Origin: an uncultured Mediterraneibacter sp.
GTDB lineage: Bacteria > Bacillota > Clostridia > Lachnospirales > Lachnospiraceae
Assembly (NCBI RefSeq): GCF_934330165.1
Contig: NZ_CAKRGI010000027.1
Span: 1 to 33,041, forward strand
Direction of reading: 5' to 3'
Length of the DNA stretch: 33,041 nucleotides
The position numbers and the translations under genes are program-made. Within the stretch, counting starts at the first letter, position 1. Each line of letters begins with the position of its first letter. The notes below the pieces were generated by a model that saw only the letters and a program-made list of their open reading frames with translations, was not told the DNA's origin and ran no database searches. Shown here piece by piece: positions 1 to 8,440 of this stretch.

Positions 1-119
1 AACGGGCTGAGGTAAAGCGGGTCCTGCACTGCGATGCAACAACAAGTGCGGATATGGACGCTCTTCTGTCAAAAAAAATTCCTGCTGCCGGGATATATGC
101 TCTTCAACAAATACAAATT
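1..119 (-). repeat. Partial copy of a long palindromic repeat (left)
   Basis: This stretch is the reverse complement of 32585-32703 with three mismatches in 119 positions (by eye). It is one arm of the palindromic element seen complete at 32584-32900; the other arm would lie beyond the window edge. It lies just downstream of the minus-strand ABC permease gene, whose stop is at 142-144, so its orientation relative to the preceding gene matches the right copy. I see no coding capacity. Bases 120-141 are an AT-rich joint with nothing recognisable. Confidence 0.9.
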
Positions 120-141
120 ACGGGCATTTTTGTCAAGAAAA

Positions 142-969
142 TTATTGGAAAAAATATTTTTTAAGATACCATTTTTCCAAAGTGTTAATGAGTGCGTAGA
201 GTGCCATTGCAATAAGACAGAGAATGCAGATGCTCATAAGGAGCCAGGTCATTTTAAATGTCTGACTTGCATAAATGATCAGATACCCCAGTCCGCTTTT
301 TGCGGCAAGAAATTCACCAATCACGACTCCTACAAGACAGAGGCCGATATTTACTTTCATGTTGCTTATGACAGCAGGAACAGAACTTGGGAGTATTACT
401 TTGGTCAGGATATGCCGCCGTTTTCCATGCAGGGTATAGATCAGCCGGATCTTTTCCTCATCGACGGTGATGAAAGCTGTGTAAAGATTCAGGATACTTC
501 CGAAGACTGCCACCGACATTCCGGCAACGATAATGGTGGTAGGAGTAGCACCGAGCCATACAATGAGCAGGGGAGCAAGGGCAGATTTCGGCAGGCTGTT
601 CAGAACGACCAGATAAGGTTCCAGTATCTCGGAGAGTTTTCGGCTGCTCCATAAAAGTACAGCGGCCAGGAGGCTGAACAGCGTAACGCAGGCAAAACTG
701 GCAAGCGTCTCATAAAGTGTGATCCCAATATGAAGAAAGATACTTTGATCCAGAGTCATTTCCCAGAAGCAGCGGGCAATCCGGGAAGGACTGCTGAAGA
801 TAAAGGAATCTACGATGCCTGCATTGGCACAGAGTTCCCATTGTAATAGAAAGAGGATCAGAAGCAGGATGCGTGCGATGAATACGAACTGACGGTGATG
901 GCGTATTTTTTTCAGAAAAATAAGCTGTTCGGGAGAAGTGTCTTCGGGAAGTTTATGCAAGAGTTTCAT
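142..969 (-). CDS. ABC transporter permease, SsuC/TauC-like
   Basis: A 275-residue inner-membrane permease of the binding-protein-dependent transport family (nitrate/sulfonate/taurine type). It shows a hydrophobic N-terminal helix (about residues 30-50), several further membrane segments, and the loop that contacts the ATPase, centred on HGKRRHILTKVILPSSVP, followed by the family-typical KSGLGYLI stretch. Its start lies 17 bp inside the upstream ATPase gene (953-1729, minus), so the two are translationally coupled and form one importer. No substrate-binding protein is visible; it may lie beyond the left edge or be encoded elsewhere. The substrate cannot be read from the sequence: sulfonate, taurine, nitrate or a thiamine precursor are all possible for this family. 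The stop is followed within about 25 bp by the palindromic repeat. Confidence 0.88.
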   Translation of the reverse strand: MKLLHKLPEDTSPEQLIFLKKIRHHRQFVFIARILLLILFLLQWELCANAGIVDSFIFSSPSRIARCFWEMTLDQSIFLHIGITLYETLASFACVTLFSLLAAVLLWSSRKLSEILEPYLVVLNSLPKSALAPLLIVWLGATPTTIIVAGMSVAVFGSILNLYTAFITVDEEKIRLIYTLHGKRRHILTKVILPSSVPAVISNMKVNIGLCLVGVVIGEFLAAKSGLGYLIIYASQTFKMTWLLMSICILCLIAMALYALINTLEKWYLKKYFFQ

Positions 970-1729
970 TTTGGTTCAGCTCCTTCCAAAGTTGATTGAA
1001 ATAGGTTTTAAATTCCGGTGCATTTCTGCGGTTCAACGGGGTATCATGTTCTAAAGAGAAAGTGACCGGGATGATCGTTGAAACGGTTGCCGGACGCCGG
1101 GACAGAACGATAATGCGGTCAGACAGACTGATTGCTTCAGAGAGGTCATGAGTGACGAGGAGAGCGGTTTTGCCGGAATGCCGGAGAATCTGTCCGATAT
1201 CATCACTGACGGTCAGCCGGGTCTGATAATCCAGTGCGGAAAATGGCTCATCTAAAAGAAGAAGTTCCGGTTCGGGGAGCAGGGTGCGGATGAGTGCTGC
1301 ACGCTGCCGCATTCCACCGGAAAGCTGGGAAGGTCTTGCGTGGATAAAAGATTTCAGTCCATACTGAGTGAGCATGGACTTTGCTTTTTCACGAATCTCT
1401 TTGTTCAGAGTGTGGCTGATCTCAGGACCAAGTAAAATATTACGGTAAATAGTCCGCCACTCAAAGAGATGATCGTGCTGAAGCATATATCCGATCTGCG
1501 GAGAATTTCCAAGAACAGGCTCGCCATTTAAAAGAATTTCTCCTGTCTGTGGTTTCATTAGTCCGCAGATCAGTGAGAGCAGAGTAGATTTGCCGCAGCC
1601 GGACGGACCGACAACAGCAGCAAATTCTCCGGGGGCAAGAGAAAAGGAAAGATTGGATAAAGCTCTTGTTTCTCCGTGGGATGTGTGGTAAGAATAATAT
1701 ATATTATGAAGATCAAGAATGGTTTTCAT
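953..1729 (-). CDS. ABC transporter ATP-binding protein, SsuB/TauB-like
   Basis: A 258-residue cytoplasmic ATPase that powers the permease encoded downstream. Walker A is GPSGCGKST at residues 41-49. The Q-loop reads YMLQHDHLFEW, the ABC signature is LSGGMRQRAAL, Walker B is LLLLDEPFSALD, and the switch histidine lies in LVTHDLSEA. Length is normal for the family. The ATG is preceded on the minus strand by GGGAGGA, a good ribosome binding site. The gene is divergent from queH with about 90 bp between them. I see no strong promoter for it there, only AT-rich sequence around 1755-1770. It overlaps the permease gene by 17 bp. Confidence 0.9.
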   Translation of the reverse strand: MKTILDLHNIYYSYHTSHGETRALSNLSFSLAPGEFAAVVGPSGCGKSTLLSLICGLMKPQTGEILLNGEPVLGNSPQIGYMLQHDHLFEWRTIYRNILLGPEISHTLNKEIREKAKSMLTQYGLKSFIHARPSQLSGGMRQRAALIRTLLPEPELLLLDEPFSALDYQTRLTVSDDIGQILRHSGKTALLVTHDLSEAISLSDRIIVLSRRPATVSTIIPVTFSLEHDTPLNRRNAPEFKTYFNQLWKELNQNETLA

Positions 1730-1820
1730 AAAATCCTCCCGGTCGTTTCTATCTATATTTAAAGTATGTGGGAACAGGGAAAAGGTGATTTAAGGAGCAG
1801 TAACAGGAGAAGGAATACCG

Positions 1821-2459
1821 ATGAATTTACAGAAGATCAATTATCAGAAAGAATTGGAAAAAGTGCTGGATACTTTACAGAAAGAAGGCAAAGTTCCTAC
1901 GCTTTTGCTTCATAGCTGCTGTGCACCATGCAGCAGTTATGTGTTGGAGTATCTGTCTGCGTATTTCAAGATCACAGTCTTTTATTATAACCCCAATATT
2001 TATCCTGAAAGTGAATATACAAAGAGGATTTTGGAGCAGCAGAAGCTGATCAGTGAGATGCATTTCAAAAATCCGGTTTCTTTTCTGGCAGGAAGTTATG
2101 ATAAGGAACGATTTTATGAAATGGCGAAAGGATTGGAAGAAGTAAAGGAAGGTGGGGAACGCTGCATGAAATGTTATGAGATGCGGTTGAAAAAGACGGC
2201 ACAGAAGGCAGCGGAGGGAGGATTTGATTTCTTTACAACGACTTTAAGTATCAGCCCGATGAAAAATGCACAGAAATTAAATGAGATCGGACGAAGTGTC
2301 GGGGCAGAATATGGGAAGGAGTATCTGTTGTCAGACTTTAAAAAGAAGAATGGATATAAGCGATCCATTGAACTTTCGGCAATTTACGGGCTTTACAGAC
2401 AGGACTATTGTGGCTGTGAATTTTCTTATAAAGCGAGAAAATCTCAGGCTGAAAAGTAA
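1821..2459 (+). CDS. queH: Epoxyqueuosine reductase QueH
   Basis: A 212-residue protein of the QueH (former DUF208) family, which reduces epoxyqueuosine to queuosine in the last step of tRNA wobble-base modification, replacing the cobalamin-dependent QueG. Seen in the sequence: HSCCAPCSSY with the adjacent cysteine pair at 33-34 and Cys37, the YYNPNIYPESEY segment, ERCMKC (Cys115, Cys118), TTTLSISPMKN, and YCGCEFS near the C terminus (Cys197, Cys199). These cysteines are expected to hold the metal/iron-sulfur centres of the family. The ATG follows GGAGAAGGAATACCG. The gene is divergent from the ABC operon. queA, which acts one step earlier in the pathway, lies about 25 kb downstream in the same window. 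Confidence 0.93.
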   Translation: MNLQKINYQKELEKVLDTLQKEGKVPTLLLHSCCAPCSSYVLEYLSAYFKITVFYYNPNIYPESEYTKRILEQQKLISEMHFKNPVSFLAGSYDKERFYEMAKGLEEVKEGGERCMKCYEMRLKKTAQKAAEGGFDFFTTTLSISPMKNAQKLNEIGRSVGAEYGKEYLLSDFKKKNGYKRSIELSAIYGLYRQDYCGCEFSYKARKSQAEK

Positions 2460-2646
2460 AAAAAGAGAAAATACAGTAGACATCAGACGCTTTAGTATGA
2501 TAAACTTAGTAGAAAAAAGCAGAGTGCAGTCGGTTATTTTAAGACCAAATGCGGGGAACCGGCATGAAAATGGCAGGTTTGAAGCAGTGAAAATGAATGT
2601 CTCTGCGGAAATAAAGAAAATATAAGAATAGAAAAGAGGATGAGAA

Positions 2647-4047
2647 ATGGCACAGTTATGGGGTGGTCGTTTTACAAAGGAAACGGATCAACTGGTGTAC
2701 AATTTCAATGCATCGATTTCTTTTGACAAGAGATTCTATGAGCAGGATATCCGAGGAAGTATTGCTCATGTCACCATGCTTGCAAAGCAGGGGATTTTGA
2801 CAGAAGAAGAAAAGAAGCAGATCATAGACGGGCTGAACGGGATCCGTGAGGATGTGGAGAACGGGAAACTCGAGATTACAGACAAATACGAAGATATCCA
2901 CAGCTTTGTGGAGGCGAATTTGATCGATCGGATCGGAGATGCAGGAAAGAAGCTGCATACCGGACGCAGCAGGAATGATCAGGTTGCACTGGACATGAGA
3001 TTATATACAAGAGATGAAGTGCTGGAACTGGACAGTCTTTTAAAAGAGATCCTGGAAGTCCTTCTGAAGCTGATGAAGGAAAATGTCGAGACGTATATGC
3101 CGGGCTTTACGCATTTGCAGAAAGCACAGCCGATCACACTGGCACATCATATGGGAGCATATTTTGAGATGTTCAGGCGTGACAGACTCCGCATGAAAGA
3201 TATCTATAGGAGAATGAATTATTGTCCATTGGGAGCAGGTGCTTTGGCGGGAACGACTTATCCGCTGGACAGAGAGTATACAGCAGAGCTGCTTGGATTT
3301 GACGGTCCGACATTGAACAGCATGGATTCCGTGTCAGACAGAGATTATCTCATCGAGCTATTGTCAGCGATGTCTACGATCATGATGCATCTGAGCCGGT
3401 TTTCAGAGGAAGTGATCATCTGGAACTCCAACGAGTACCAGTTTGTTGAGATTGATGATGCTTACAGTACCGGAAGCAGTATCATGCCACAGAAGAAGAA
3501 TCCGGATATCGCAGAGCTTGTCCGTGGCAAGACCGGAAGAGTCTACGGAGCATTGATGTCACTTCTGACAACGATGAAAGGAATCCCACTGGCATATAAT
3601 AAGGATATGCAGGAGGATAAAGAACTTGTATTTGATGCCATTGATACGACAAAGGGCTGCCTTGCATTATTTACTGGAATGCTCAGGACAATGAAGTTTA
3701 ATGATGCAAGAATGGAAGAGAGTGCAAAGCACGGCTTTACTAATGCGACCGATGCAGCAGATTATCTGGTAAACCATGGAGTGCCGTTTAGGGACGCACA
3801 TGGCATTGTCGGACAACTGGTACTTTATGGAATTGAGCATAAAAAAGCACTGGATGATTTCACCATGGAAGAGTTCAGGGCGATTTCACCGGTATTTGAA
3901 GAGGATATTTACGATGCGATCAGCATGAAGACCTGTGTAGAGATGAGAAATACGATCGGTGCACCGGGAAAAGCGGCAATGGAAAAAGTGATTGCCCTGG
4001 AAGAAGAATATCTGCATACAGAGAAATCTGCAGGATGGGCAGAATAA
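2647..4047 (+). CDS. argH: Argininosuccinate lyase ArgH
   Basis: A 466-residue enzyme of the fumarase/aspartase superfamily that splits argininosuccinate into arginine and fumarate, the last step of arginine synthesis. The start ([14 protein letters not shown]), the [10 protein letters not shown] motif, the catalytic histidine region [10 protein letters not shown] and the superfamily signature [12 protein letters not shown] (Ser277/Ser278) are all present. Length is normal. GAGGATGAGAA precedes the ATG. The 187-bp gap from queH is AT-rich; TATGAT at 2496-2501 could be a -10 but has no good -35. argG is not next door, which is unusual since argG and argH are often paired. asd follows 34 bp downstream and is probably co-transcribed. 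Confidence 0.97.
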   Translation: MAQLWGGRFTKETDQLVYNFNASISFDKRFYEQDIRGSIAHVTMLAKQGILTEEEKKQIIDGLNGIREDVENGKLEITDKYEDIHSFVEANLIDRIGDAGKKLHTGRSRNDQVALDMRLYTRDEVLELDSLLKEILEVLLKLMKENVETYMPGFTHLQKAQPITLAHHMGAYFEMFRRDRLRMKDIYRRMNYCPLGAGALAGTTYPLDREYTAELLGFDGPTLNSMDSVSDRDYLIELLSAMSTIMMHLSRFSEEVIIWNSNEYQFVEIDDAYSTGSSIMPQKKNPDIAELVRGKTGRVYGALMSLLTTMKGIPLAYNKDMQEDKELVFDAIDTTKGCLALFTGMLRTMKFNDARMEESAKHGFTNATDAADYLVNHGVPFRDAHGIVGQLVLYGIEHKKALDDFTMEEFRAISPVFEEDIYDAISMKTCVEMRNTIGAPGKAAMEKVIALEEEYLHTEKSAGWAE

Positions 4048-4081
4048 AATAATAGTAAGATACAGGAAAGGAAGAAAGAAA

Positions 4082-5167
4082 ATGGAACAGAAGTTAAAAG
4101 TTGGTATCCTTGGAGCAACAGGAATGGTAGGACAGAGATTTATCTCTCTGCTTGAGAACCACCCATGGTTTGAAGTGGTTACGGTAGCAGCAAGCCCGCG
4201 TTCCGCAGGAAAGACATATGAAGAAGCAGTAGGAGACCGCTGGAAAATGGATACTCCGATGCCGGAGGCTGTAAAGAAGCTGGTTGTACTGAATGTAAAT
4301 GACGTAGAGCATGTAGCATCTACTGTTGATTTCGTATTCAGTGCTGTAGATATGTCAAAAGAAGAGATCAAAGCGATTGAAGAGGCTTATGCAAAGACAG
4401 AGACACCAGTTGTATCCAACAACAGTGCACACCGTTGGACACCGGATGTACCGATGGTAGTACCGGAGATCAATGCAGAGCATTTTGAAGTGATCAAAGA
4501 TCAGAAAAAGCGTCTCGGAACAACCCGTGGATTTATCGCAGTAAAGCCGAACTGTTCCATCCAGAGCTATGCACCGTGCCTTGCTGCATGGAAAGAGTTT
4601 GGACCAAAAGAGCTGGTTGTTACGACCTATCAGGCAATTTCAGGAGCAGGTAAGACTTTCAAAGACTGGCCGGAGATGGTAGGAAATATTATTCCTTACA
4701 TCGGCGGAGAAGAGGAGAAAAGTGAGCAGGAGCCACTTCGTGTACTCGGCAAAGTAGAAAACGGACAGATCGTGAAAGCGGAACTTCCAAAGATCACATG
4801 CCAGTGTGTACGTGTACCGGTTCTCAACGGACATACAGCAGCCGTATTTATCAACTTTGAAAAGAAGCCTACAAAAGAACAGCTGATCGAGAAACTTGTG
4901 ACATTCAAGGGATTCCCGCAGGAAGCAGAACTTCCGAGTGCTCCGAAGCAGTTCATCCAGTATCTGGAAGAGGACAACCGTCCACAGGTGGCAGAGGATG
5001 TGAATTATGAGAATGGTATGGGAGTTTCAATCGGACGTCTGAGAGAAGATTCTATGTTCGATTACAAATTTATCGGACTTTCCCATAATACAGTCAGAGG
5101 AGCAGCCGGTGGAGCGGTTCTCTGTGCAGAGGCTCTGACAGCAAAGGGATATATCGAGAAGAAATGA
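4082..5167 (+). CDS. asd: Aspartate-semialdehyde dehydrogenase
   Basis: A 361-residue NADP-dependent enzyme reducing aspartyl-4-phosphate to aspartate semialdehyde, the branch-point precursor of threonine, methionine and lysine. The N terminus carries the nucleotide-binding motif GILGATGMVGQRF. The active-site cysteine is Cys158 in KPNCSIQSY, the catalytic histidine is in VLNGHTAAV, and GLSHNTVRGAAGG is near the end. The NCSIQ sequence and overall layout match the archaeal/fungal-type branch of Asd, which also occurs in clostridia, not the classical E. coli type. I chose the ATG at 4082, behind GGAAAGGAAGAAAG, because an in-frame upstream extension to 3992 overlaps argH and adds no family sequence. 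thrC, further along, uses its downstream product. Confidence 0.95.
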   Translation: MEQKLKVGILGATGMVGQRFISLLENHPWFEVVTVAASPRSAGKTYEEAVGDRWKMDTPMPEAVKKLVVLNVNDVEHVASTVDFVFSAVDMSKEEIKAIEEAYAKTETPVVSNNSAHRWTPDVPMVVPEINAEHFEVIKDQKKRLGTTRGFIAVKPNCSIQSYAPCLAAWKEFGPKELVVTTYQAISGAGKTFKDWPEMVGNIIPYIGGEEEKSEQEPLRVLGKVENGQIVKAELPKITCQCVRVPVLNGHTAAVFINFEKKPTKEQLIEKLVTFKGFPQEAELPSAPKQFIQYLEEDNRPQVAEDVNYENGMGVSIGRLREDSMFDYKFIGLSHNTVRGAAGGAVLCAEALTAKGYIEKK

Positions 5168-5221
5168 GATCCCATTTCATTGAATAAGATTTCATCTCAT
5201 TTTAAAAGGAGGTATGCCAAA

Positions 5222-6496
5222 ATGGGAATGACAATGACGCAGAAAATTTTAGCAGCCCATGCCGGACTGGATTCCGTAGAAGCAGGGCAGCTTATCGAGG
5301 CGAAGCTCGATATTGTTATGGCAAATGATATTACGGGTCCGATGGCTCTGCCAATCTTAAAGCAGATGTCAGATACTGTATTTGATAAGGATAAAGTAGT
5401 TTTTGTACCGGATCATTTTACTCCGAACAAAGATATCAAATCAGCAGAGAACTCCAAGGCAATCCGGGAGTTCTCCAAGGCACAGGGACTGAAATGGTAT
5501 TTTGAGCAGGGAAAATCCGGTGTAGAGCATGCAATTCTCCCGGAGGCAGGTGTAGTGACAGCCGGTGAATGTATTATCGGTGCAGATTCACATACCTGTA
5601 CATACGGAGCTTTGGGGGCATTCTCAACAGGTATGGGAACAACCGATGTGGCAACCGGAATGGCAACCGGTGAGATTTGGTTTAAAGTTCCAAGTGCGAT
5701 CAGGTTTGTCCTGACAGGAAAGCCGTCCAAATATGTCAGCGGTAAAGATATTATTATCCATATCATCGGTCAGATCGGAGTGGATGGAGCTCTTTACAAA
5801 TCAATGGAATTTACCGGAGACGGAGTTGCCTGTCTTTCGATGGATGACCGTTTTACGATGGCAAATATGGCGATCGAGGCTGGTGCAAAGAACGGGATCT
5901 TCCCGGTTGATGAAAAGACAAAGGCTTATCTTGCAGAGCATTGCAGGAAAGAATATACAGTTTATGAGGCTGATGAGGACGCAGTATATGATGATGTGAT
6001 CGAGATCGATCTTTCGAAAGTACGTCCGACAGTTGCATTCCCACATCTCCCGGGTAATGCGAAGACGATCGATGAAGTTGAGGCGATGGAGCCAATTAAG
6101 ATCGATCAGGTTGTGATCGGATCCTGTACGAACGGAAGAATGGAAGACCTGAGAAAGGCAGCTGCAATCCTGAAAGGTCATACCGTTCACCCGGATGTAC
6201 GTGTTATGGTTATTCCGGCAACGCAGAAGATCTATAAAGAGTGTATCAAAGAAGGCCTTCTTGATATCTTTGTAGATGCAGGCTGTGCAGTCAATACACC
6301 AAGCTGTGGCCCTTGCATGGGCGGTCATATGGGCGTTATGGCAGCAGGAGAAAAATGTGTTTCTACAACAAACCGTAACTTTGTAGGTCGTATGGGCCAT
6401 GTGGATTCCCTGATCTATCTTGCATCACCGGAAGTAGCAGCAGCAAGTGCAATCGCAGGATGCATTGCCAATCCGGAGAAAGTGGGTGAAAAGTAA
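5222..6496 (+). CDS. leuC: 3-isopropylmalate dehydratase large subunit LeuC
   Basis: A 424-residue aconitase-family subunit that, with LeuD, isomerises 2-isopropylmalate to 3-isopropylmalate in leucine synthesis. The 4Fe-4S ligands are visible: one cysteine in [12 protein letters not shown] and two in [23 protein letters not shown] supplies the substrate/cluster histidine region. The length fits the shorter HacA/LeuC type found in clostridia and archaea, which is closely related to homoaconitase. The ATG at 5222 sits 9 nt behind AAAAGGAGG (5204-5212), so a longer in-frame start at 5180 is rejected. Its stop overlaps the leuD start by one base (TAATG). leuA and leuB are not in this window. Confidence 0.95.
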   Translation: MGMTMTQKILAAHAGLDSVEAGQLIEAKLDIVMANDITGPMALPILKQMSDTVFDKDKVVFVPDHFTPNKDIKSAENSKAIREFSKAQGLKWYFEQGKSGVEHAILPEAGVVTAGECIIGADSHTCTYGALGAFSTGMGTTDVATGMATGEIWFKVPSAIRFVLTGKPSKYVSGKDIIIHIIGQIGVDGALYKSMEFTGDGVACLSMDDRFTMANMAIEAGAKNGIFPVDEKTKAYLAEHCRKEYTVYEADEDAVYDDVIEIDLSKVRPTVAFPHLPGNAKTIDEVEAMEPIKIDQVVIGSCTNGRMEDLRKAAAILKGHTVHPDVRVMVIPATQKIYKECIKEGLLDIFVDAGCAVNTPSCGPCMGGHMGVMAAGEKCVSTTNRNFVGRMGHVDSLIYLASPEVAAASAIAGCIANPEKVGEK

Positions 6497-6993
6497 TGGA
6501 AAAAGCCTTAGGACATGTATTTAAATATGGAGATAATGTAGATACGGACGTAATCATTCCGGCAAGATATCTGAACTCTTTTGATGCACAGGAGCTTGCA
6601 AGCCATGCAATGGTGGATATTGACCCGGATTTCGTAAAAAATGTGAAAAAAGGAGACCTGATCGTTGCCAATAAGAACTTTGGATGTGGTTCATCCAGAG
6701 AGCATGCTCCGCTTTGTCTGAAGACGGCAGGAGTAAGCTGCATCATTGCGGAGACATTTGCAAGGATCTTCTACAGAAATGCGATCAATATCGGACTTCC
6801 GATCATTGAATGCCCGGAAGCTGCAAAAGAGATCGAAGCCGGAGATGAAGTCGAGGTGGATTTCGACAGTGGTAAGATCTATGACCGCACGAAAGGCACG
6901 GAATATCAGGGACAGGCGTTCCCGGAGTTTATGCAGAAGCTGATCGCGGCAGGTGGACTGGTAAATTATACCAATCATAAGAAGAATAAATAA
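6496..6993 (+). CDS. leuD: 3-isopropylmalate dehydratase small subunit LeuD
   Basis: A 165-residue swivel-domain subunit that completes the LeuCD isomerase. The diagnostic segment [14 protein letters not shown] is present, and the N terminus reads [19 protein letters not shown], typical of the short LeuD/HacB type. Translation is coupled to leuC through the TAATG overlap at 6494-6498. A hairpin terminator follows 19 bp after the stop, closing the argH-asd-leuCD stretch. Confidence 0.95.
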   Translation: MEKALGHVFKYGDNVDTDVIIPARYLNSFDAQELASHAMVDIDPDFVKNVKKGDLIVANKNFGCGSSREHAPLCLKTAGVSCIIAETFARIFYRNAINIGLPIIECPEAAKEIEAGDEVEVDFDSGKIYDRTKGTEYQGQAFPEFMQKLIAAGGLVNYTNHKKNK

Positions 6994-7011
6994 AAGCAGA
7001 AGATACAGACA

Positions 7012-7047
7012 GAGGATGCGGGAGTAAAATTGTCGCATCCTCGTTTT
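7012..7047 (+). terminator. Intrinsic terminator after leuD
   Basis: A perfect 9-bp stem, GAGGATGCG (7012-7020) with CGCATCCTC (7034-7042), carries a 13-nt loop and is followed by G and TTTT. It separates leuD from the antiporter gene. Confidence 0.8.
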
Positions 7048-7092
7048 AGGTTTATCTATAAGAAAGAAGGAAGACAAAAGAAAGGGAATAAT

Positions 7093-8373
7093 ATGAATAA
7101 TACAGTGACAAAAGGAAATGCGGCAGCACTTTTGCCAATCGGAGTTTTTTTGCTGATCTTTCTCGGAGCAGGGATTATTTTTGGAGACTTTTATGCCATG
7201 CCGGCTGTAGTTGCATTTCTGATCGCATTATTTGTGGCTTTTATGCAGAACAGACAACTGAAGTTTGCGGATAAGATCAGAGTGATCGCAAAAGGAGTCG
7301 GTGAGGAAAATATTATCACAATGAGTCTGATCTTTCTCTGTGCGGGTGGATTTTCCGGTGCGGTAACGGCAGCAGGAGGAGTAGAAAGCACAGTGAACCT
7401 GGGACTTTCTCTGATACCGACCCACTTTGCAGTGGCAGGACTTTTTGTGATCGGCTGCTTTATTTCAGTTTCTATGGGAACATCCATGGGAACAATCGCC
7501 GCACTTGCACCGATCGCAGTAGGAATCAGCGAAAAGACCGGATTTGAACTGTCTGTCTGTATTGCTTCTGTTGTATGCGGAGCAATGTTCGGGGATAACC
7601 TGTCCATGATCTCCGATACAACGATCGCAGCAGTCAAGACGCAGGGCTGTGAGATGAAGGACAAATTCAAAGCCAATTTTCTGCTGGTACTTCCGGCAGC
7701 AGTCCTCAGTATCCTGATCTTCTGGATCATGACAAGAAATGTCAGCTATTCTCTGGAGGGAGACCTGAAATATAACCTGTGGGAGGTTCTTCCTTATCTG
7801 ATCGTACTGGCAGGAGCTTTGGCGGGGATCAATGTCTTTCTTGTGCTGATCAGCGGAATTGTGATCTCGCTGATCGTCGGGGTAGCAGCAGGAAATATTG
7901 CAGTGGCAGAGATGTTTAAAGTGGTCGGGGACGGAGTGACTTCAATGTACGATATCACTGTGATCTCAATCCTGGTTGCCTGTATCGTGTCACTGGTGAA
8001 AGAAGCCGGTGGTATTCAGTTTATTCTGGATCTGATCAAAAGCAGGATCAGAGGGGAAAAAGGAGCACAACTTGGAATTGCATTGCTGGCATTATTTGTG
8101 GATATGTGTACAGCGAACAATACGGTTGCGATCGTGATGACAGGACCGATCGCAAAGGAGATCAGTGAAGAGTATGGCGTAGATCCGAAACGTTCGGCAT
8201 CCCTTCTGGATATGTTCACCTCAGTTGGTCAGGGAATGATCCCTTATGGGGCACAGCTTTTATCAGCAGCGACGCTGACAGGCCTGACACCGGTGGATAT
8301 CTTACCGAACCTTTATTATCCGGTTTTGATGGGAATCTGCGGAGTTGGTGCAATTTTCTTGAGGAAACGGTAA
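7093..8373 (+). CDS. NhaC-family Na+/H+ antiporter-like membrane protein
   Basis: A 426-residue polytopic membrane protein of the ion transporter superfamily, closest by eye to the NhaC Na+/H+ antiporter family. About ten to twelve hydrophobic segments span its length. Family-like features include SMGTSMGTIAALAPIA, the polar membrane motif MFGDNLSMISDTTIAA, and the second-half repeat TANNTVAIVMTGPIA. Family members exchange Na+ for H+ or, in some branches, carry organic acids or amino acids, so the exact substrate is not certain. I chose the ATG at 7093 behind AAAGGGAATAAT; the in-frame start at 7030 lies inside the leuD terminator. Placement between leu and thr genes could hint at an amino-acid-linked role, but that is inference. 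thrC starts 67 bp downstream. Confidence 0.85.
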   Translation: MNNTVTKGNAAALLPIGVFLLIFLGAGIIFGDFYAMPAVVAFLIALFVAFMQNRQLKFADKIRVIAKGVGEENIITMSLIFLCAGGFSGAVTAAGGVESTVNLGLSLIPTHFAVAGLFVIGCFISVSMGTSMGTIAALAPIAVGISEKTGFELSVCIASVVCGAMFGDNLSMISDTTIAAVKTQGCEMKDKFKANFLLVLPAAVLSILIFWIMTRNVSYSLEGDLKYNLWEVLPYLIVLAGALAGINVFLVLISGIVISLIVGVAAGNIAVAEMFKVVGDGVTSMYDITVISILVACIVSLVKEAGGIQFILDLIKSRIRGEKGAQLGIALLALFVDMCTANNTVAIVMTGPIAKEISEEYGVDPKRSASLLDMFTSVGQGMIPYGAQLLSAATLTGLTPVDILPNLYYPVLMGICGVGAIFLRKR

Positions 8374-8440
8374 AGTTGTGATATACTTGCAGAAAAAGAA
8401 GCAGAAAAAAGTTTTAAAATATGAAAAAGAGGGCAAAGCG

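Noticed and set aside
34..654. 206-codon plus-strand reading frame at the left edge
   Set aside because: It runs antisense through the ABC permease gene and the repeat, has no ribosome binding site or family features, and is a shadow of the minus-strand gene.
750..763. Dockerin module in the GH101 protein (at about residue 752; nucleotides near 17911)
   Set aside because: The DxNxDGDxDxND loop is single and sits just before the barrel, as in other GH101 enzymes, so it is a calcium loop and not a cellulosomal dockerin. The coordinates in this entry are residue numbers.
5801..6400. 199-codon minus-strand reading frame
   Set aside because: Antisense to leuC with cysteine/histidine-rich, non-family sequence; a shadow frame.
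7046..7054. TAGGTTTAT, identical to a half-site of the cassette operator
   Set aside because: No matching inverted half is present, and it lies in the T-rich tail of the leuD terminator; chance is likely.
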